A stretch of 64,000 bases of DNA from Anoxybacillus ayderensis (GTDB lineage: Bacteria; Bacillota; Bacilli; Bacillales; Anoxybacillaceae): assembly GCF_000833605.1 (NCBI RefSeq), contig NZ_JXTG01000010.1, positions 28,270-92,269 on the forward strand, read 5' to 3'. Numbering within the stretch: the first letter of the stretch is position 1; each line of letters opens with the position of its first letter. The translations under genes and the position numbers were made by a program. Below the pieces are notes generated by a model that worked only from the letters and a program-made list of their open reading frames with translations, did not search any database and was not told the DNA's origin. Below are positions 39,550 to 50,089 of this stretch, piece after piece.

Positions 39550-40634
39550 TTGCCGGTCTCGGCTTAATTGGCGGTTCGATTGCGCTTGCGATCAAGCGGG
39601 TGCATCCGGACGCGACAATGATTGGGTATGACGTATCAGGCGAGTCGTTGCGTTTGGCTCGCTCACTTGGCGTAATTGATGAAGCGGTACCGTCGTTTGC
39701 TCATGCGGCTTGTGAGGCGGATGTCATCGTGCTTGCTGCACCTGTTGCCCAAACGGAACAATTGCTTCGTGAATTAGTCGCTCTTCCTTTACGACCAGAC
39801 GTCATTGTCACAGATGTTGGGAGTACGAAAGAGCGCATTGTGAAACAAGCATGGCCGTTATTAGAACAAGGAGTCACGTTTATCGGCGGACATCCGATGG
39901 CCGGTTCACATAAAAGCGGAGTTGCGGCTGCGCGGGCACACTTGTTCGAAAATGCCTTTTACATTTTAACACCGACAGAACATGTAAAAGAAGAACAAAT
40001 CACGCGATTAAAGCGATGGCTTGAAGGAACGAAAGCACACTTTGTTACATTAACACCGAAAGAACATGATCGCATCGCTGGCGTCATTAGCCACTTTCCG
40101 CACATCATTGCGGCAAGCCTCGTTCACCAAGCGCAACAGTACGAACGGGAAGATGAGCTTGTGAGTCGATTAGCGGCAGGTGGTTTTCGTGATATTACGC
40201 GCATTGCTTCTAGCAACCCAGAAATGTGGCGCGATATTTTCATACATAATAAAGAGGAATTGCTACATTTGTTTGATCGTTGGATAGAGGAAATGAAAAA
40301 AATTCGTACGTACGTTGCGGACGGTGATAGCGAACGGATTTATCAATACTTTCGTGAGGCGAAACAGTTTCGTGATGGGCTGCCTGTCCGAACGAAAGGA
40401 GCGATTCCTTCCTTTTACGATTTATATGTTGATGTGCCAGACTATCCGGGGGTTATTTCTGAAATTACCGGTTATTTGGCAAAAGAGCGTATTAGCATTA
40501 CGAATATTCGCATCATCGAAACGCGGGAAGATATTTACGGCGTGCTTCGTTTAAGTTTTCAAACAGACGATGATCGGCAACGCGCGAAACATTGCATCGA
40601 AGCGAATACGAACTACGAAACGTATGTTGTGTAA
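39531..40634 (+). CDS. tyrA: Prephenate dehydrogenase
   Basis: A 367-residue NAD-dependent enzyme for tyrosine synthesis. The Rossmann motif GLGLIGGS lies near residues 9-16, GSTKERIV and [12 protein letters not shown] follow, and a C-terminal ACT domain from about residue 293 ([16 protein letters not shown]) is likely the feedback site. The TTG at 39531 has AAGGG eight bases upstream and overlaps hisC by 19 bases; codons further upstream are unsupported. Confidence 0.93.
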   Translation: MRGNVLIAGLGLIGGSIALAIKRVHPDATMIGYDVSGESLRLARSLGVIDEAVPSFAHAACEADVIVLAAPVAQTEQLLRELVALPLRPDVIVTDVGSTKERIVKQAWPLLEQGVTFIGGHPMAGSHKSGVAAARAHLFENAFYILTPTEHVKEEQITRLKRWLEGTKAHFVTLTPKEHDRIAGVISHFPHIIAASLVHQAQQYEREDELVSRLAAGGFRDITRIASSNPEMWRDIFIHNKEELLHLFDRWIEEMKKIRTYVADGDSERIYQYFREAKQFRDGLPVRTKGAIPSFYDLYVDVPDYPGVISEITGYLAKERISITNIRIIETREDIYGVLRLSFQTDDDRQRAKHCIEANTNYETYVV

Positions 40635-40648
40635 AAGAGGGTGAGATT

Positions 40649-41935
40649 GTGAATTTAAAAACAAATGTCCATGCATTACGAGGAGAAATTGCTGTTCCAG
40701 GTGATAAGTCCATTTCTCACCGTGCCGTTATGTTTGGAGCATTGGCGAATGGAACGACACGGGTGACCAACTTTTTAACAGGGGAAGATTGTTTAAGCAC
40801 CATCGATTGTTTTCGGAAAATGGGTGTAGCCATTACGCAACAAGGAAATGAAGTGATCATTGAAGGAAAAGGAATCGACGGGTTAAAAGAACCTACACAT
40901 ATATTAAACGTCGGCAACTCAGGTACAACTACCCGTTTATTGTTAGGGATTTTAGCTGCTTGTCCGTTTCATGCTTGTTTAATTGGGGATGATTCGATTG
41001 CTAAACGGCCGATGGATCGTGTCACAAAACCGTTAAAACAAATGGGCGCACACATCGATGGAAGGGAACAAGGACGATATACACCGTTAGCGGTACGTGG
41101 CGGACAACTCCAGCCCATCACATATCATTCCCCAGTTGCAAGCGCGCAAGTGAAATCGGCCATTTTGCTTGCAGGATTGCATGCGGACGGAACGACGACA
41201 GTAATCGAACCACACCAATCGCGCGATCATACCGAGCGAATGTTGCGGGCATTTGGTGCAGAGGTGTGTGTGGACGGATTGAGCGTCTCTATTACAGGAC
41301 GGCAAACGCTTCGCGCGATCGATATAGAAGTGCCGGGAGATATTTCTTCAGCAGCTTTCTTTTTAGTGGCTGGTGCGATCGTTCCAAACAGCGAAATTAC
41401 GCTAAAGCATGTCGGAATAAACCCGACGCGCACAGGGATTATTGATGTGTTGAAAAATATGGGAGCAGACATTTCCATTGAAAATGTTCGCCACGAAGAA
41501 AGTGAACCGGTAGCTGACATTACTGTTCGCACATCGACGTTAAAGGCAACGCATATTGGTGGTGACATCATTCCTCGATTAATTGATGAAATTCCAATTA
41601 TTGCTCTTTTGGCGACGCAAGCAGAAGGAACGACAGTCATTACAGATGCGAGCGAGTTGAAAGTGAAAGAGACAGATCGAATTGCGACGGTCGTGTCTGA
41701 ATTGCGAAAGCTTGGCGCACACATTGAAGCGACAGAAGACGGAATGATTATTCATGGGAAAACGCCGCTACATGCGAACGATGTCCTCGTCGATAGTTAT
41801 GGCGACCATCGCATCGGCATGATGTTAGCGATCGCATCGTGCATCACAAAAGGACATGTTACTCTTCAACGTCCGGAAGCGATTGCGGTGTCATATCCGA
41901 CGTTTTTTGACCATCTCCGCATGTTACAAAGCTGA
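40649..41935 (+). CDS. aroA: 3-phosphoshikimate 1-carboxyvinyltransferase (EPSP synthase)
   Basis: A 428-residue EPSP synthase (aroE in B. subtilis naming). [10 protein letters not shown] near the N-terminus, GNSGTTTRL in the PEP-binding region, [13 protein letters not shown] and DGMIIHG are conserved. The GTG at 40649 has AGAGGGTGAG; the longer frame reads into tyrA. Last gene of the aromatic block, closed by a terminator. Confidence 0.95.
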   Translation: MNLKTNVHALRGEIAVPGDKSISHRAVMFGALANGTTRVTNFLTGEDCLSTIDCFRKMGVAITQQGNEVIIEGKGIDGLKEPTHILNVGNSGTTTRLLLGILAACPFHACLIGDDSIAKRPMDRVTKPLKQMGAHIDGREQGRYTPLAVRGGQLQPITYHSPVASAQVKSAILLAGLHADGTTTVIEPHQSRDHTERMLRAFGAEVCVDGLSVSITGRQTLRAIDIEVPGDISSAAFFLVAGAIVPNSEITLKHVGINPTRTGIIDVLKNMGADISIENVRHEESEPVADITVRTSTLKATHIGGDIIPRLIDEIPIIALLATQAEGTTVITDASELKVKETDRIATVVSELRKLGAHIEATEDGMIIHGKTPLHANDVLVDSYGDHRIGMMLAIASCITKGHVTLQRPEAIAVSYPTFFDHLRMLQS

Positions 41936-41961
41936 TTCGATCATGGATCAGCTTCTTTTTT
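41929..41961 (+). terminator. aroA terminator
   Basis: AAGCTGAT (41929-41936), 10-base loop, ATCAGCTT (41947-41954), then CTTTTTTT. It overlaps the aroA stop codon. Confidence 0.9.
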
Positions 41962-42024
41962 TGCATGCTTATTTGTTCGATGGTATGATAAAGCGTGACG
42001 ATATGAATGATAAGGGTGAGATTG

Positions 42025-43278
42025 ATGGGAAAACTAGATGAAATCGTGCAACTTGTTGAACAAGGTGACGTTGAACGTGCGTTAGCGCTTGTGGAGCAAG
42101 TGAAACAAAACGGAAGCGATGAAGAGCGATATATGCTAGCGGATCACTTGTTTTCATGGGGGTTTTTAGAAGAAGCAGAAGCGCTCGTTCACCTGCTGCT
42201 TGCGCGCTATCCAGATGAACGTGAATTGCAACTTTTTTTAGCAGAAATATATACAGAAATGGATAAAGAGGAAGAAGCGCTTGAGTTGTTGATTGATATA
42301 GAAGAAGACGATCCGTATTACGTGCGCGCATGCTTGCTAATGGCGGATCTTTATCAAATGCAAGGATTAGATGAAGTAAGTGAACAAAAACTATTAAAAG
42401 CGTACGAAAAAATGCCAAACGAACCACTTGTTCAATTTGCGTTAGCTGAGCTATATTTTACGAGCGGACAATATCAAAAAAGCTTGCCGTATTATGAGCA
42501 AGTCATGAAGCAAACAAAGACGATGGCAGGCACAGTGCTCGCTCAACGTATGGCGGAAGCCTATAGTTTGCTAGGTGAATTTGAACAAGCGATGGTTTAT
42601 TATGAACAAGCATTAAATGAACGTTTCGATGCTCACACGTTATTCCAATACGGATTTACGGCATATCAAGCGGAAGCATATAAAACAGCGATTGCCAAAC
42701 TAAGTGAGTTAAAGGCGCTTGATCGCGAATACGTGCCGCTTTATTTATTTTTAGCAAAATCGTATGAACAAGAAGGAGATATACAACAAAGTTACGAAAT
42801 AGCAAAAGAAGGGTTAACGATTGATGAATGGAATAAAGAATTGCTCGTATATGCTGGAAAAATTGCATTGAAGCTTGGGAAGCGGGAAGAAGCGATCGGG
42901 TATATCGAGCAAGCGCTTCGTATCGATCCAGGCTATTTAGAAGCGTTGTTCATACAGACAAGCTTGCTGTTTCACGAAGAACGGTACGAAGATGTCGTCC
43001 GTATCATTCAACAAGCGCTCGATCAAGGGGAATACGATCCGCAATTTGAGTGGGAGCTTGCGAAAGCGAAGCAAAAGCTTGAAATGTATGATCAGGCATT
43101 AAATCATTATGAAGAGGCATATACTTTTTTTAAAGATGACCCAAACTTTTTATATGATTTTGGCTATTTTTTATTTGAGGAGGGGAGAAGAGAAAAGGCG
43201 AAAGACATATTTGAACAACTATTGCGTATTGATCCGACAAACGAAGAGATTGCCCACATGATGTTGCAATTTGAATGA
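42025..43278 (+). CDS. ypiA: TPR-repeat protein YpiA
   Basis: A 417-residue protein composed of about ten tetratricopeptide-like helix pairs, rich in Glu, Leu and Tyr, with typical repeats such as [21 protein letters not shown] and [19 protein letters not shown]. It should be a cytosolic scaffold. ATG 42025 has AAGGGTGAG. The position after aroA and before ypiB is that of B. subtilis ypiA. Partners are unknown. Confidence 0.88.
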   Translation: MGKLDEIVQLVEQGDVERALALVEQVKQNGSDEERYMLADHLFSWGFLEEAEALVHLLLARYPDERELQLFLAEIYTEMDKEEEALELLIDIEEDDPYYVRACLLMADLYQMQGLDEVSEQKLLKAYEKMPNEPLVQFALAELYFTSGQYQKSLPYYEQVMKQTKTMAGTVLAQRMAEAYSLLGEFEQAMVYYEQALNERFDAHTLFQYGFTAYQAEAYKTAIAKLSELKALDREYVPLYLFLAKSYEQEGDIQQSYEIAKEGLTIDEWNKELLVYAGKIALKLGKREEAIGYIEQALRIDPGYLEALFIQTSLLFHEERYEDVVRIIQQALDQGEYDPQFEWELAKAKQKLEMYDQALNHYEEAYTFFKDDPNFLYDFGYFLFEEGRREKAKDIFEQLLRIDPTNEEIAHMMLQFE

Positions 43279-43309
43279 AGATGTCATTCGGATGCAAGGG
43301 GGAAAGGGA

Positions 43310-43834
43310 ATGGTTTCTGTCCGGGAGAAAAAAGAGTTCGTGCGCTGGTTTTTGAATAATTACCAATTAAAACGGCGCGAATGTGTATGGATTTTAAACT
43401 ATTTACTTAGCCATGATGCGCTAATGGAAAAAGTGCATTTTGTAGAACATGCTGAATATTGCCCGCGCGGCATGATGATGTCGACACATTGTGTAGACGA
43501 CGTACCGTTTCGGTTTTATAAGCAAAACGTCATCACGACGGATGCAGAAAAATCGTTTCACGACATTCGGTTAAACCGCGATGAAGACATTTACATTCAA
43601 TTAAACTTTCGCGGGGCCTTTCATTCGCCACAATATGTGGCGGTGCTTGAAGAAAATCCGTACATGCCAAAACGGGTGAATAAACAAGATGAACAACTGG
43701 TAGAAACAATCGTTCATCAATCGATTCAACATTTTCAACGGCAAAAAATTATGCGATTAATTGACGAGGCGCTTGATCAGCAAGATGAACAAAAATTTCG
43801 CGAGCTGACCGAACAATTAAAAGCGTTGCGTTAA
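43310..43834 (+). CDS. ypiB: UPF0302/IDEAL-domain protein YpiB
   Basis: A 174-residue protein with the UPF0302 fold ([20 protein letters not shown]) and a C-terminal IDEAL motif ([16 protein letters not shown]). AAGGGGG suits ATG 43310; an in-frame ATG at 43271 lies in the ypiA end. It precedes ypiF and the qcr operon. B. subtilis YpiB has been linked to control of lipid A-like or membrane functions only loosely, so I assign no function. Confidence 0.85.
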   Translation: MVSVREKKEFVRWFLNNYQLKRRECVWILNYLLSHDALMEKVHFVEHAEYCPRGMMMSTHCVDDVPFRFYKQNVITTDAEKSFHDIRLNRDEDIYIQLNFRGAFHSPQYVAVLEENPYMPKRVNKQDEQLVETIVHQSIQHFQRQKIMRLIDEALDQQDEQKFRELTEQLKALR

Positions 43835-43858
43835 CCTCGTGGTTTCGCAACGCTTTTT
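43819..43858 (+). terminator. ypiB terminator
   Basis: AAAAGCGTTGCG (43819-43830) pairs with CGCAACGCTTTT (43846-43857); the loop is 15 bases and a T-run follows. The 5' arm encodes the last ypiB residues. Confidence 0.85.
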
Positions 43859-43939
43859 ACGATGCATATATTTTTCACAAAATGTTCAAAAAAATACATA
43901 TGCGTTTCGTGTAAGATGGAAACATAAGGAGTGGTTTCA

Positions 43940-44374
43940 ATGAAATGGACAGCAAAAGATGTAGATGCGTATCATCAAGCAAAAGAGTATGTTGATACAG
44001 CGCTCGTTCCGTGCATACCGATAGGAAGCACAAATATGAAAGCGTTTGCTGAAATGAGCGAGCATACGTTGTTTATTACAAATGAAGTAGAACGACAGTT
44101 TAAAGGGAGGGTGATGCTATTTCCACCATTGACATATTTCGTACAAGAACAAATCCAAGCGCGCGTGCATGAATGGACAAACGTGCTTAAACAAGCGGGA
44201 TTTCAACATGTATGTTTTGTCACTTCACATGCGGACGTTGCTGATGATTCGTTTATTTATGTACCAGCGCTTCCGCTTGAACATGCGGATGAGGAATATA
44301 AGCAAAAAGTTGCTCGTCAACAAGTGGAACAAGTAATGGATGCGTTAGTCGCAAAATGGACGTTAAAAAATTAG
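43940..44374 (+). CDS. ypiF: DUF2487 protein YpiF
   Basis: A 144-residue soluble protein starting MKWTAKDVDAYHQAKEYVDT. It has no recognisable catalytic motif. AAGGAGTGG precedes ATG 43940. It lies just upstream of qcrA, as in B. subtilis, where ypiF is the first gene before qcrABC; whether it takes part in bc-complex assembly is unknown. Confidence 0.8.
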   Translation: MKWTAKDVDAYHQAKEYVDTALVPCIPIGSTNMKAFAEMSEHTLFITNEVERQFKGRVMLFPPLTYFVQEQIQARVHEWTNVLKQAGFQHVCFVTSHADVADDSFIYVPALPLEHADEEYKQKVARQQVEQVMDALVAKWTLKN

Positions 44375-44387
44375 ATAGCGTTTACAC
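44372..44387 (-). promoter_or_regulatory. Possible cre site upstream of qcrA
   Basis: Read on the minus strand, GTGTAAACGCTATCTA matches WTGNAARCGNWWWCAW at 14 of 16 positions. The same segment forms an imperfect palindrome, GATAGcGT-TT-ACaCTATC. It ends 10 bases before the qcr -35 box. Confidence 0.4.
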
Positions 44388-44397
44388 TATCATTATA

Positions 44398-44426
44398 TTG
44401 ACCTTGGTGGAAACATGATATATCAT
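44398..44426 (+). promoter_or_regulatory. Candidate sigma-A promoter of qcrABC
   Basis: TTGACC (44398-44403), 17-base spacer, TATCAT (44421-44426), about 78 bases before the qcrA ATG. Confidence 0.65.
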
Positions 44427-44503
44427 TAGGTTGTCCTAGTTTTATATATGTGTTATAACAATTCGTCCGGATGGACTTAACTTCGCATAGAGGGGGGAAA
44501 ACG

Positions 44504-45013
44504 ATGAGCGAGAAAAAGCATCGCGTGTCAAGACGGCAATTTTTAAACTACACGTTAACAGGTGTAGGCGGATTTATGGCGGCTGGCATTTTATCACCGA
44601 TGGTGCGCTTCGCCTTAGATCCGATCTTGAAAGAAGAAGCTGGGCAAGATATGGTTGCGGTTGCCCAAGTAAAAGACATTACGACAGAGCCACAGCGCTT
44701 TGACTTTAAAGTAAAAGTAAAAGACGCGTGGTACGAATCAGAAGAGCCAAGATCTGCTTGGGTATTTAAAGATGAAAAAGGGGATATCGTTGCGCTATCA
44801 CCAATTTGTACACATCTTGGCTGTACGGTAAACTGGAACGGTGAAAAAAGCAATCCGAACCGTTTCTTCTGTCCTTGTCACTACGGTTTATATGAAAAGG
44901 ACGGAACGAACGTGCCGAACACACCGCCAACGGCTCCATTGCATCGATATGAGTACGAAGTAAAAGATGGCACGTTGTATTTAGGGAAAGCGAAACCACG
45001 AGGGGAGGCGTAA
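44504..45013 (+). CDS. qcrA: Menaquinol:cytochrome c reductase Rieske subunit
   Basis: A 169-residue membrane-anchored Rieske protein. SRRQFL near residue 8 is a twin-arginine signal, followed by one hydrophobic helix. The 2Fe-2S ligands are in CTHLGC and CPCHYG. AGGGGGG precedes ATG 44504. It passes electrons from menaquinol to the cytochrome c part of QcrC. Confidence 0.95.
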   Translation: MSEKKHRVSRRQFLNYTLTGVGGFMAAGILSPMVRFALDPILKEEAGQDMVAVAQVKDITTEPQRFDFKVKVKDAWYESEEPRSAWVFKDEKGDIVALSPICTHLGCTVNWNGEKSNPNRFFCPCHYGLYEKDGTNVPNTPPTAPLHRYEYEVKDGTLYLGKAKPRGEA

Positions 45014-45016
45014 TAC

Positions 45017-45691
45017 ATGCTTAATAAGATTTATGATTGGGTTGACGAACGGCTAGATATTACGCCTTTGTGGCGCGATATCGCAGACCATGAAGTGCCA
45101 GAGCACGTAAACCCTGCGCATCACTTTTCTGCCTTTGTTTACTGCTTTGGTGGATTAACATTTTTCGTGACAGTCATTCAAATTTTATCTGGTATGTTTT
45201 TAACGATGTATTACGTACCAGATATTAAAAACGCTTGGGAATCTGTTTATTACTTACAAAACGAAGTAGCCTTTGGACAAATTGTGCGCGGCATGCATCA
45301 CTGGGGAGCAAGTCTCGTTATCGTGATGATGTTTTTACATACGTTGCGCGTATTTTTCCAAGGTGCTTACAAAAAGCCACGTGAATTAAACTGGATCGTT
45401 GGCGTACTTATTTTTATGGTCATGATGGGTCTTGGTTTCACAGGCTACTTATTGCCTTGGGATATGAAAGCGCTCTTTGCGACGAAAGTAGGATTGCAAA
45501 TTGCTGAGGCGACACCAGTAATCGGTCCAGCGATTAAAACGTTATTAGCGGGTCATCACGAAATCGTTGGGGCACAAACGTTAACGCGCTTCTTTGCGAT
45601 TCACGTCTTCTTCTTGCCTGGAGCGTTATTAGGATTAATGGCTGCACACTTCTTAATGATTCGGAAACAAGGAATTTCTGGTCCACTGTAA
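45017..45691 (+). CDS. qcrB: Menaquinol:cytochrome c reductase cytochrome b subunit
   Basis: A 224-residue b6-type cytochrome with four membrane helices. Heme b histidines are in MHHWGAS and in the fourth-helix region FFAIHVFFLPGAL. Cys43, in FVYCFGG, matches the residue reported to attach an extra heme covalently in B. subtilis QcrB. The ATG follows GGGGAGGCG in the qcrA end. Confidence 0.95.
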   Translation: MLNKIYDWVDERLDITPLWRDIADHEVPEHVNPAHHFSAFVYCFGGLTFFVTVIQILSGMFLTMYYVPDIKNAWESVYYLQNEVAFGQIVRGMHHWGASLVIVMMFLHTLRVFFQGAYKKPRELNWIVGVLIFMVMMGLGFTGYLLPWDMKALFATKVGLQIAEATPVIGPAIKTLLAGHHEIVGAQTLTRFFAIHVFFLPGALLGLMAAHFLMIRKQGISGPL

Positions 45692-45716
45692 AATTTAGCA
45701 TAAGGGAGGGAACACT

Positions 45717-46484
45717 ATGCATCGCGGAAAAGGGATGAAATTTGTCGGCGACTCGCGCGTACCTGCAGTACGCAAGCCGAACATTCCGAAAGACTATTCC
45801 GAATATCCGGGGAAAACAGAGGCGTTTTGGCCGAACTTTTTATTAAAAGAATGGATGGTCGGCTCCGTCTTTTTAATCGGCTTTTTATGTTTAACCGTTG
45901 CGCATCCGTCGCCACTTGAGCGAATTGCGGATCCGACAGATACAAGTTATATTCCGCTTCCAGACTGGTACTTCTTATTCTTATACCAACTATTGAAGTA
46001 CTCGTTTGCATCTGGTCCATATACAGTTGTTGGAGCGATTATTATTCCTGGGCTTGCGTTTGGAGCGCTATTGCTTGCGCCGTTTTTAGATCGTGGTCCA
46101 GAACGTCGTCCATCAAAACGTCCAGTTGCTGTCGGGATGATGTTGCTTACGCTTGCGGCAATCATTTTCTTAACATGGGAATCTGTCGTCACGCACGACT
46201 GGGAAGCAGCGGCTGAGCAAGGAAAAATTCGTGCGGAAGTAGACATTGACAAAAATGCAGAAGGATATAAAATCTTAGAAGCAAATACATGTTTAACATG
46301 TCACGGTGAAAACTTGCAAGGGGGCCCAGCGGCACCATCGCTCGTTGGCACAGGATTATCTCCTGAAGAAGTTATTAATATTGTTAAAAATGGTCAAGGG
46401 AGCATGCCTGCAGGTATTTTCAAAGGTACAGATGAAGAATTGCAAAAACTTGCAGAGTTTGTCGCCGGTTTAAAAGCAGAATAA
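45717..46484 (+). CDS. qcrC: Menaquinol:cytochrome c reductase subunit IV-cytochrome c fusion
   Basis: A 255-residue fusion of a subunit-IV-like domain (three membrane helices, PDWYFLFLYQLLKYS) and a C-terminal cytochrome c domain with CLTCH heme attachment near residue 193 and a distal Met in GSMPAG. AAGGGAGGG precedes the ATG. The fusion is characteristic of Bacillus bc complexes. A strong terminator ends the operon. Confidence 0.95.
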   Translation: MHRGKGMKFVGDSRVPAVRKPNIPKDYSEYPGKTEAFWPNFLLKEWMVGSVFLIGFLCLTVAHPSPLERIADPTDTSYIPLPDWYFLFLYQLLKYSFASGPYTVVGAIIIPGLAFGALLLAPFLDRGPERRPSKRPVAVGMMLLTLAAIIFLTWESVVTHDWEAAAEQGKIRAEVDIDKNAEGYKILEANTCLTCHGENLQGGPAAPSLVGTGLSPEEVINIVKNGQGSMPAGIFKGTDEELQKLAEFVAGLKAE

Positions 46485-46489
46485 TGTGT

Positions 46490-46520
46490 AAAAGCTGACT
46501 GAACATCAGTCAGCTTTTTT
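46490..46520 (+). terminator. qcrABC terminator
   Basis: A 13-bp perfect stem (46490-46502 with 46506-46518), 3-base loop and T-run. Confidence 0.93.
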
Positions 46521-46541
46521 GTACATACGGGAGGTCAATAT

Positions 46542-47111
46542 ATGCTACACATACGTACTTTGTTAATGCATCGTTCGTTTCTTATGCTTTTGTTGATCGT
46601 GAATGTCATTGGGACGATTTACGGTTACATATGGTACGGACCACAATTGTCGGAAACGCCAACGATCTTTCTTCCGTTTGTTCCAGATAGTCCGACAGCG
46701 AGCTTATTTTTCGTATTTGTTTTAATGGCATGGCTTCGTCATACGCATTGGCCGTTTATGGAAGCGTTAGCCGTTGTAACGCTTGTGAAATATGGCATTT
46801 GGGCTGTTGTGATGAATATGCTTGTATTTGTTGTGACCGGGCAACTCGGTTGGGCAGGATGGATGCTCGTTATATCGCACGGGGCGATGGCGGTGCAAGC
46901 GTTGTTGTATGCTCCACACTATCGAATGTCGTTCGTTCATGTTGTTGTCGCAGCGATTTGGACGTTGCATAACGACGTCATCGATTACGTGTTTGGCATG
47001 ATGCCACAATATCATATGTTAGCGCAATATACGTTACAAATTGGCTATTTTACGTTTTGGCTCAGCATCGTTTCGATTGCTGTGGCTTACATTTTTTCAC
47101 GTCGGCGATAA
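46542..47111 (+). CDS. ypjA: DUF1405 membrane protein YpjA
   Basis: A 189-residue protein with about six membrane helices. Conserved-looking polar positions sit in the loops (GYIWYGPQL, HNDVIDYVFG). GGGAGGTC precedes the ATG. Position and topology match B. subtilis YpjA; function unknown. Confidence 0.82.
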   Translation: MLHIRTLLMHRSFLMLLLIVNVIGTIYGYIWYGPQLSETPTIFLPFVPDSPTASLFFVFVLMAWLRHTHWPFMEALAVVTLVKYGIWAVVMNMLVFVVTGQLGWAGWMLVISHGAMAVQALLYAPHYRMSFVHVVVAAIWTLHNDVIDYVFGMMPQYHMLAQYTLQIGYFTFWLSIVSIAVAYIFSRRR

Positions 47112-47177
47112 ATCATGGTCTATGTCTCTTTTTACGGTCATATATTCAATAGTAAGATCGTAAGGAGGGACAAGGAG

Positions 47178-47951
47178 ATGCGCATTCGACTCGTCGTGAT
47201 GTTTATCATCATTTATTTATTTCCGTATACAGTATATGCAACCGGTCATGAATGGGACAAACTAGATCAAATTTCTGACGAAGCGCTTCAGCTAACAAAA
47301 AATGACCGCTTGCAAGAAGCAAAGCAGTTATTGGAATACTTTGAACAACAATTCACTTTATTTCGTGAAGATATTCATTCGATGGATGTCATATATGTGT
47401 TAACAGCTACACACGAAGAAGCGTTGAAAGCGGTCACGGCATCAAGTGTACCGATGGAACAACGAATTAACCAATTGACGCAATTTCGGCTTGCGGTGGA
47501 TGCTGTTCACGCCAAACATCAACCGCTTTGGAAAGAAATGAAAGACGCTGTCATGTCCGCGTTTGACAAGATGAAGCAAGCGATGGAGCGAGAAGACGAG
47601 CAATCGTTTCAACAGGCGTTTCATCAATTTTTACAACGGTACCAACTCATTGAACCGAGCGTGAAAATTAACGCTGATCGTGAACAAGTACAACGTGTAT
47701 CTGCCCATATTTCCCTTTTGGAAGCACCCGCTTTTCGTCAACTGCATGCAACGGAGCGAATGAAAGAGTTGCGGCAAATGGAAGAAGATTTGCAAGCGTT
47801 GTTTGCGGATGGAAAAAAAGAAACGGCACTTCCTTCACTTTGGTGGGTGATGACGTCGATCGGTGGCATGATCGTGATGACGTTAACGTATGTAGGGTGG
47901 CGAAAATACCGTGGTGAAAAAGAACGAAAAATGGTAAGGGATAAACAATAA
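47178..47951 (+). CDS. ypjB: Sporulation protein YpjB
   Basis: A 257-residue protein with an N-terminal signal peptide (about 1-22), a helical extracytoplasmic domain and a C-terminal membrane helix (about 221-241) followed by a basic tail. AAGGAGGG nine bases upstream supports ATG 47178. In B. subtilis ypjB is a sigma-E-dependent sporulation gene of undefined role. Confidence 0.82.
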   Translation: MRIRLVVMFIIIYLFPYTVYATGHEWDKLDQISDEALQLTKNDRLQEAKQLLEYFEQQFTLFREDIHSMDVIYVLTATHEEALKAVTASSVPMEQRINQLTQFRLAVDAVHAKHQPLWKEMKDAVMSAFDKMKQAMEREDEQSFQQAFHQFLQRYQLIEPSVKINADREQVQRVSAHISLLEAPAFRQLHATERMKELRQMEEDLQALFADGKKETALPSLWWVMTSIGGMIVMTLTYVGWRKYRGEKERKMVRDKQ

Positions 47952-47978
47952 AAGCGTCCAACGTCGGACGCTTTTATT
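47947..47978. terminator. Bidirectional ypjB/ypjC terminator
   Basis: AATAAAAGCGTCC (47947-47959), 6-base loop, exact complement (47966-47978). The A/T-rich stem ends serve both convergent genes. Confidence 0.9.
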
Positions 47979-48834
47979 CATGTAGCGGTTGTTTATTTTC
48001 ATCTAACGTAAATCCTTCTCCATGCACATCATGCACATCGCTAATCGCAACGAATGCATACGGGTCGACGGACGTAATAATTGATTTTAAACGCGATAAT
48101 TCGTTTTTCGCTACAACGCAATATAAAACATCGCGCTCGCGTTTTGTGTAAGAGCCGATTCCTTTTAAAATCGTAACCCCTCGTTCCATTTCTGTCATAA
48201 TTTTTTCGCAAATTAAGTCGCTTTTTTCAGAAATGATCGTTGCCCCTTTTGCTGCATATGCTCCTTCTTGTAAAAAGTCGATGACGCGCGCACCGACAAA
48301 CACCGCAACGAGCGTATACATCCCTTCACGATAAGGTAAATACGTAAGCAACGAGAGAAAAATGACGCACGAGTCAAATAGAAACATCGTTTTTCCCATA
48401 CTAATGCCTTTATATTTATAAACGAGTCGAGCAATAATATCGACACCACCTGTTGTTCCTCCGTAGCGGAAAATAATACCGAGACCGACTCCGATAAATA
48501 CCCCTGCAAACAACGCAGCTAACGTGAGATCGTTATTTAACGGAATGTGAAATCCGTATCGTTGAAAAATCCAAAGAAAGACAGATAAACTAACCGTTCC
48601 GAGAATCGTATAAAAAAACGTCGTTCGCCCGAGCAATTTCCAACCGATAAAAAAGAGAGGAATATTTAACACTAAGTTCGAAATCGAAGGATCGATCCCG
48701 AACAAAAAGTATAAAAGAAGCGTAATTCCTGTAAACCCGCCTTCCGCTAATTTATTTTCCATATTGAAATGGACAAGTCCAAACGCAAAAATGGCCGAAC
48801 CTAGTAAAATAAATGCTACGTTTTTTAGCTTCAT
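47974..48834 (-). CDS. ypjC: YitT family membrane protein YpjC
   Basis: A 286-residue protein with five to six membrane helices in the first 190 residues and a soluble DUF2179 domain at the C-terminus (from about 205, with SDLICEKIMTEMERGVT). GGTTGGVD is typical of the YitT family. ATG 48834 has AAGGGGTGAAG. Several related copies occur in each Bacillus genome; role unknown. Confidence 0.88.
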   Translation of the reverse strand: MKLKNVAFILLGSAIFAFGLVHFNMENKLAEGGFTGITLLLYFLFGIDPSISNLVLNIPLFFIGWKLLGRTTFFYTILGTVSLSVFLWIFQRYGFHIPLNNDLTLAALFAGVFIGVGLGIIFRYGGTTGGVDIIARLVYKYKGISMGKTMFLFDSCVIFLSLLTYLPYREGMYTLVAVFVGARVIDFLQEGAYAAKGATIISEKSDLICEKIMTEMERGVTILKGIGSYTKRERDVLYCVVAKNELSRLKSIITSVDPYAFVAISDVHDVHGEGFTLDENKQPLHE

Positions 48835-48952
48835 TAACTTCACCCCTTGAATATGACTGCGTTTTTTATTATAGAGGAATGTCAGCATACCCGTCAAAAA
48901 CATTTGTCAAATGTCCCACTTTTGGCTAACATGAATGTAAGAGGTGATCGCA

Positions 48953-49285
48953 ATGGAGAAAACGATGCGGCAACTACAACAAGAAGTCGATGCATACATC
49001 GGACAGTTTAAAGAAGGGTATTTTAGTCCGCTGGCGATGCTCGCTCGTTTAACAGAAGAATTGGGGGAGCTCGCTCGTGAAGTCAACCATTATTATGGGG
49101 AAAAACCAAAAAAGAAAACGGAACAAGAAAAAACGATTCAAGAAGAACTAGGCGATTTATTGTTTGTACTTATATGCATGGCGAATTCGTTACATATCGA
49201 TTTACAAGAGGCACATGATGCAGTCATGCATAAATTTCAAACGCGAGATCGCGATCGTTGGACAAGAAAGGAAGAGGAACGATGA
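48953..49285 (+). CDS. ypjD: MazG-like nucleotide pyrophosphohydrolase YpjD
   Basis: A 110-residue all-alpha NTP pyrophosphohydrolase. The metal-binding pattern EELGEL...EELGDLLF (ExxE...ExxD) is intact. ATG 48953 has AAGAGGTGAT; a GTG at 48944 lies within that site. It probably hydrolyses non-canonical nucleotides. Its stop overlaps the dapB start by ATGA. Confidence 0.88.
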   Translation: MEKTMRQLQQEVDAYIGQFKEGYFSPLAMLARLTEELGELAREVNHYYGEKPKKKTEQEKTIQEELGDLLFVLICMANSLHIDLQEAHDAVMHKFQTRDRDRWTRKEEER

Positions 49286-50076
49286 TTCGAATTGTCATTG
49301 CTGGACCACGTGGACGAATGGGACGGGAGGCTGTTTCTCTCGTTCATCATACAGAACATTTTCAACTCGTGGCAGTTGTAGATCGAATGAATGAAGGAAA
49401 AACGTTAGCGGAACTTGACGGCTTTCCTGCGATAGAGGCGCCGATTTTTACCGATTTAGAACGGTGCTTGCAAACGGTGCAAGCGGATGTAGTGATCGAT
49501 TTAACGACGCCAGAAGTCGGAAAACTTCATACAGAAATCGCATTGCGCTATGGTGTTCGGCCTGTTGTTGGTACGACGGGATTTACAGAAGATGATATCG
49601 CACGTTTAACACAAGTTGCTGAAGAGAAAAAAATAGGTGCAATCATTGCGCCAAACTTTGCTATCGGTGCCATTTTAATGATGAAATTTGCACAAATGGC
49701 GGCCAAATATTTTCCTCACGTGGAAATCATTGAACTTCATCACGATCAAAAGCTTGATGCCCCATCAGGGACAGCGTTAAAAACGGCCCAGCTCATTCAA
49801 CAAGTGCGTTCTTCATTCATGCAAGGGCATCCAGCTGAGAAAGAGACGATTGAAGGTGCCCGCGGTGCATTATATGACGGCATGCGCATTCATAGCGTTC
49901 GCTTGCCGGGGCTTGTGGCGCATCAAGAAGTCATTTTTGGTGGCGATGGACAGACGCTTACGATTCGTCACGATTCGTTTAACCGCGCGTCATTTATGTC
50001 AGGCGTTCGCTTTGCTGTTGAAACGGTGATGAAGCTAGAAACGCTCGTATATGGATTAGAGCATTTAATTGAATAA
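49282..50076 (+). CDS. dapB: 4-hydroxy-tetrahydrodipicolinate reductase
   Basis: A 264-residue NAD(P)H enzyme of the diaminopimelate/lysine path, also feeding dipicolinate in spores. [10 protein letters not shown] (about residues 8-17) binds the cofactor, [16 protein letters not shown] is the catalytic His/Lys signature. AAGGAAGAGG precedes ATG 49282, which overlaps ypjD. Confidence 0.95.
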   Translation: MIRIVIAGPRGRMGREAVSLVHHTEHFQLVAVVDRMNEGKTLAELDGFPAIEAPIFTDLERCLQTVQADVVIDLTTPEVGKLHTEIALRYGVRPVVGTTGFTEDDIARLTQVAEEKKIGAIIAPNFAIGAILMMKFAQMAAKYFPHVEIIELHHDQKLDAPSGTALKTAQLIQQVRSSFMQGHPAEKETIEGARGALYDGMRIHSVRLPGLVAHQEVIFGGDGQTLTIRHDSFNRASFMSGVRFAVETVMKLETLVYGLEHLIE

Positions 50077-50089
50077 GGAGGCGAGGACA

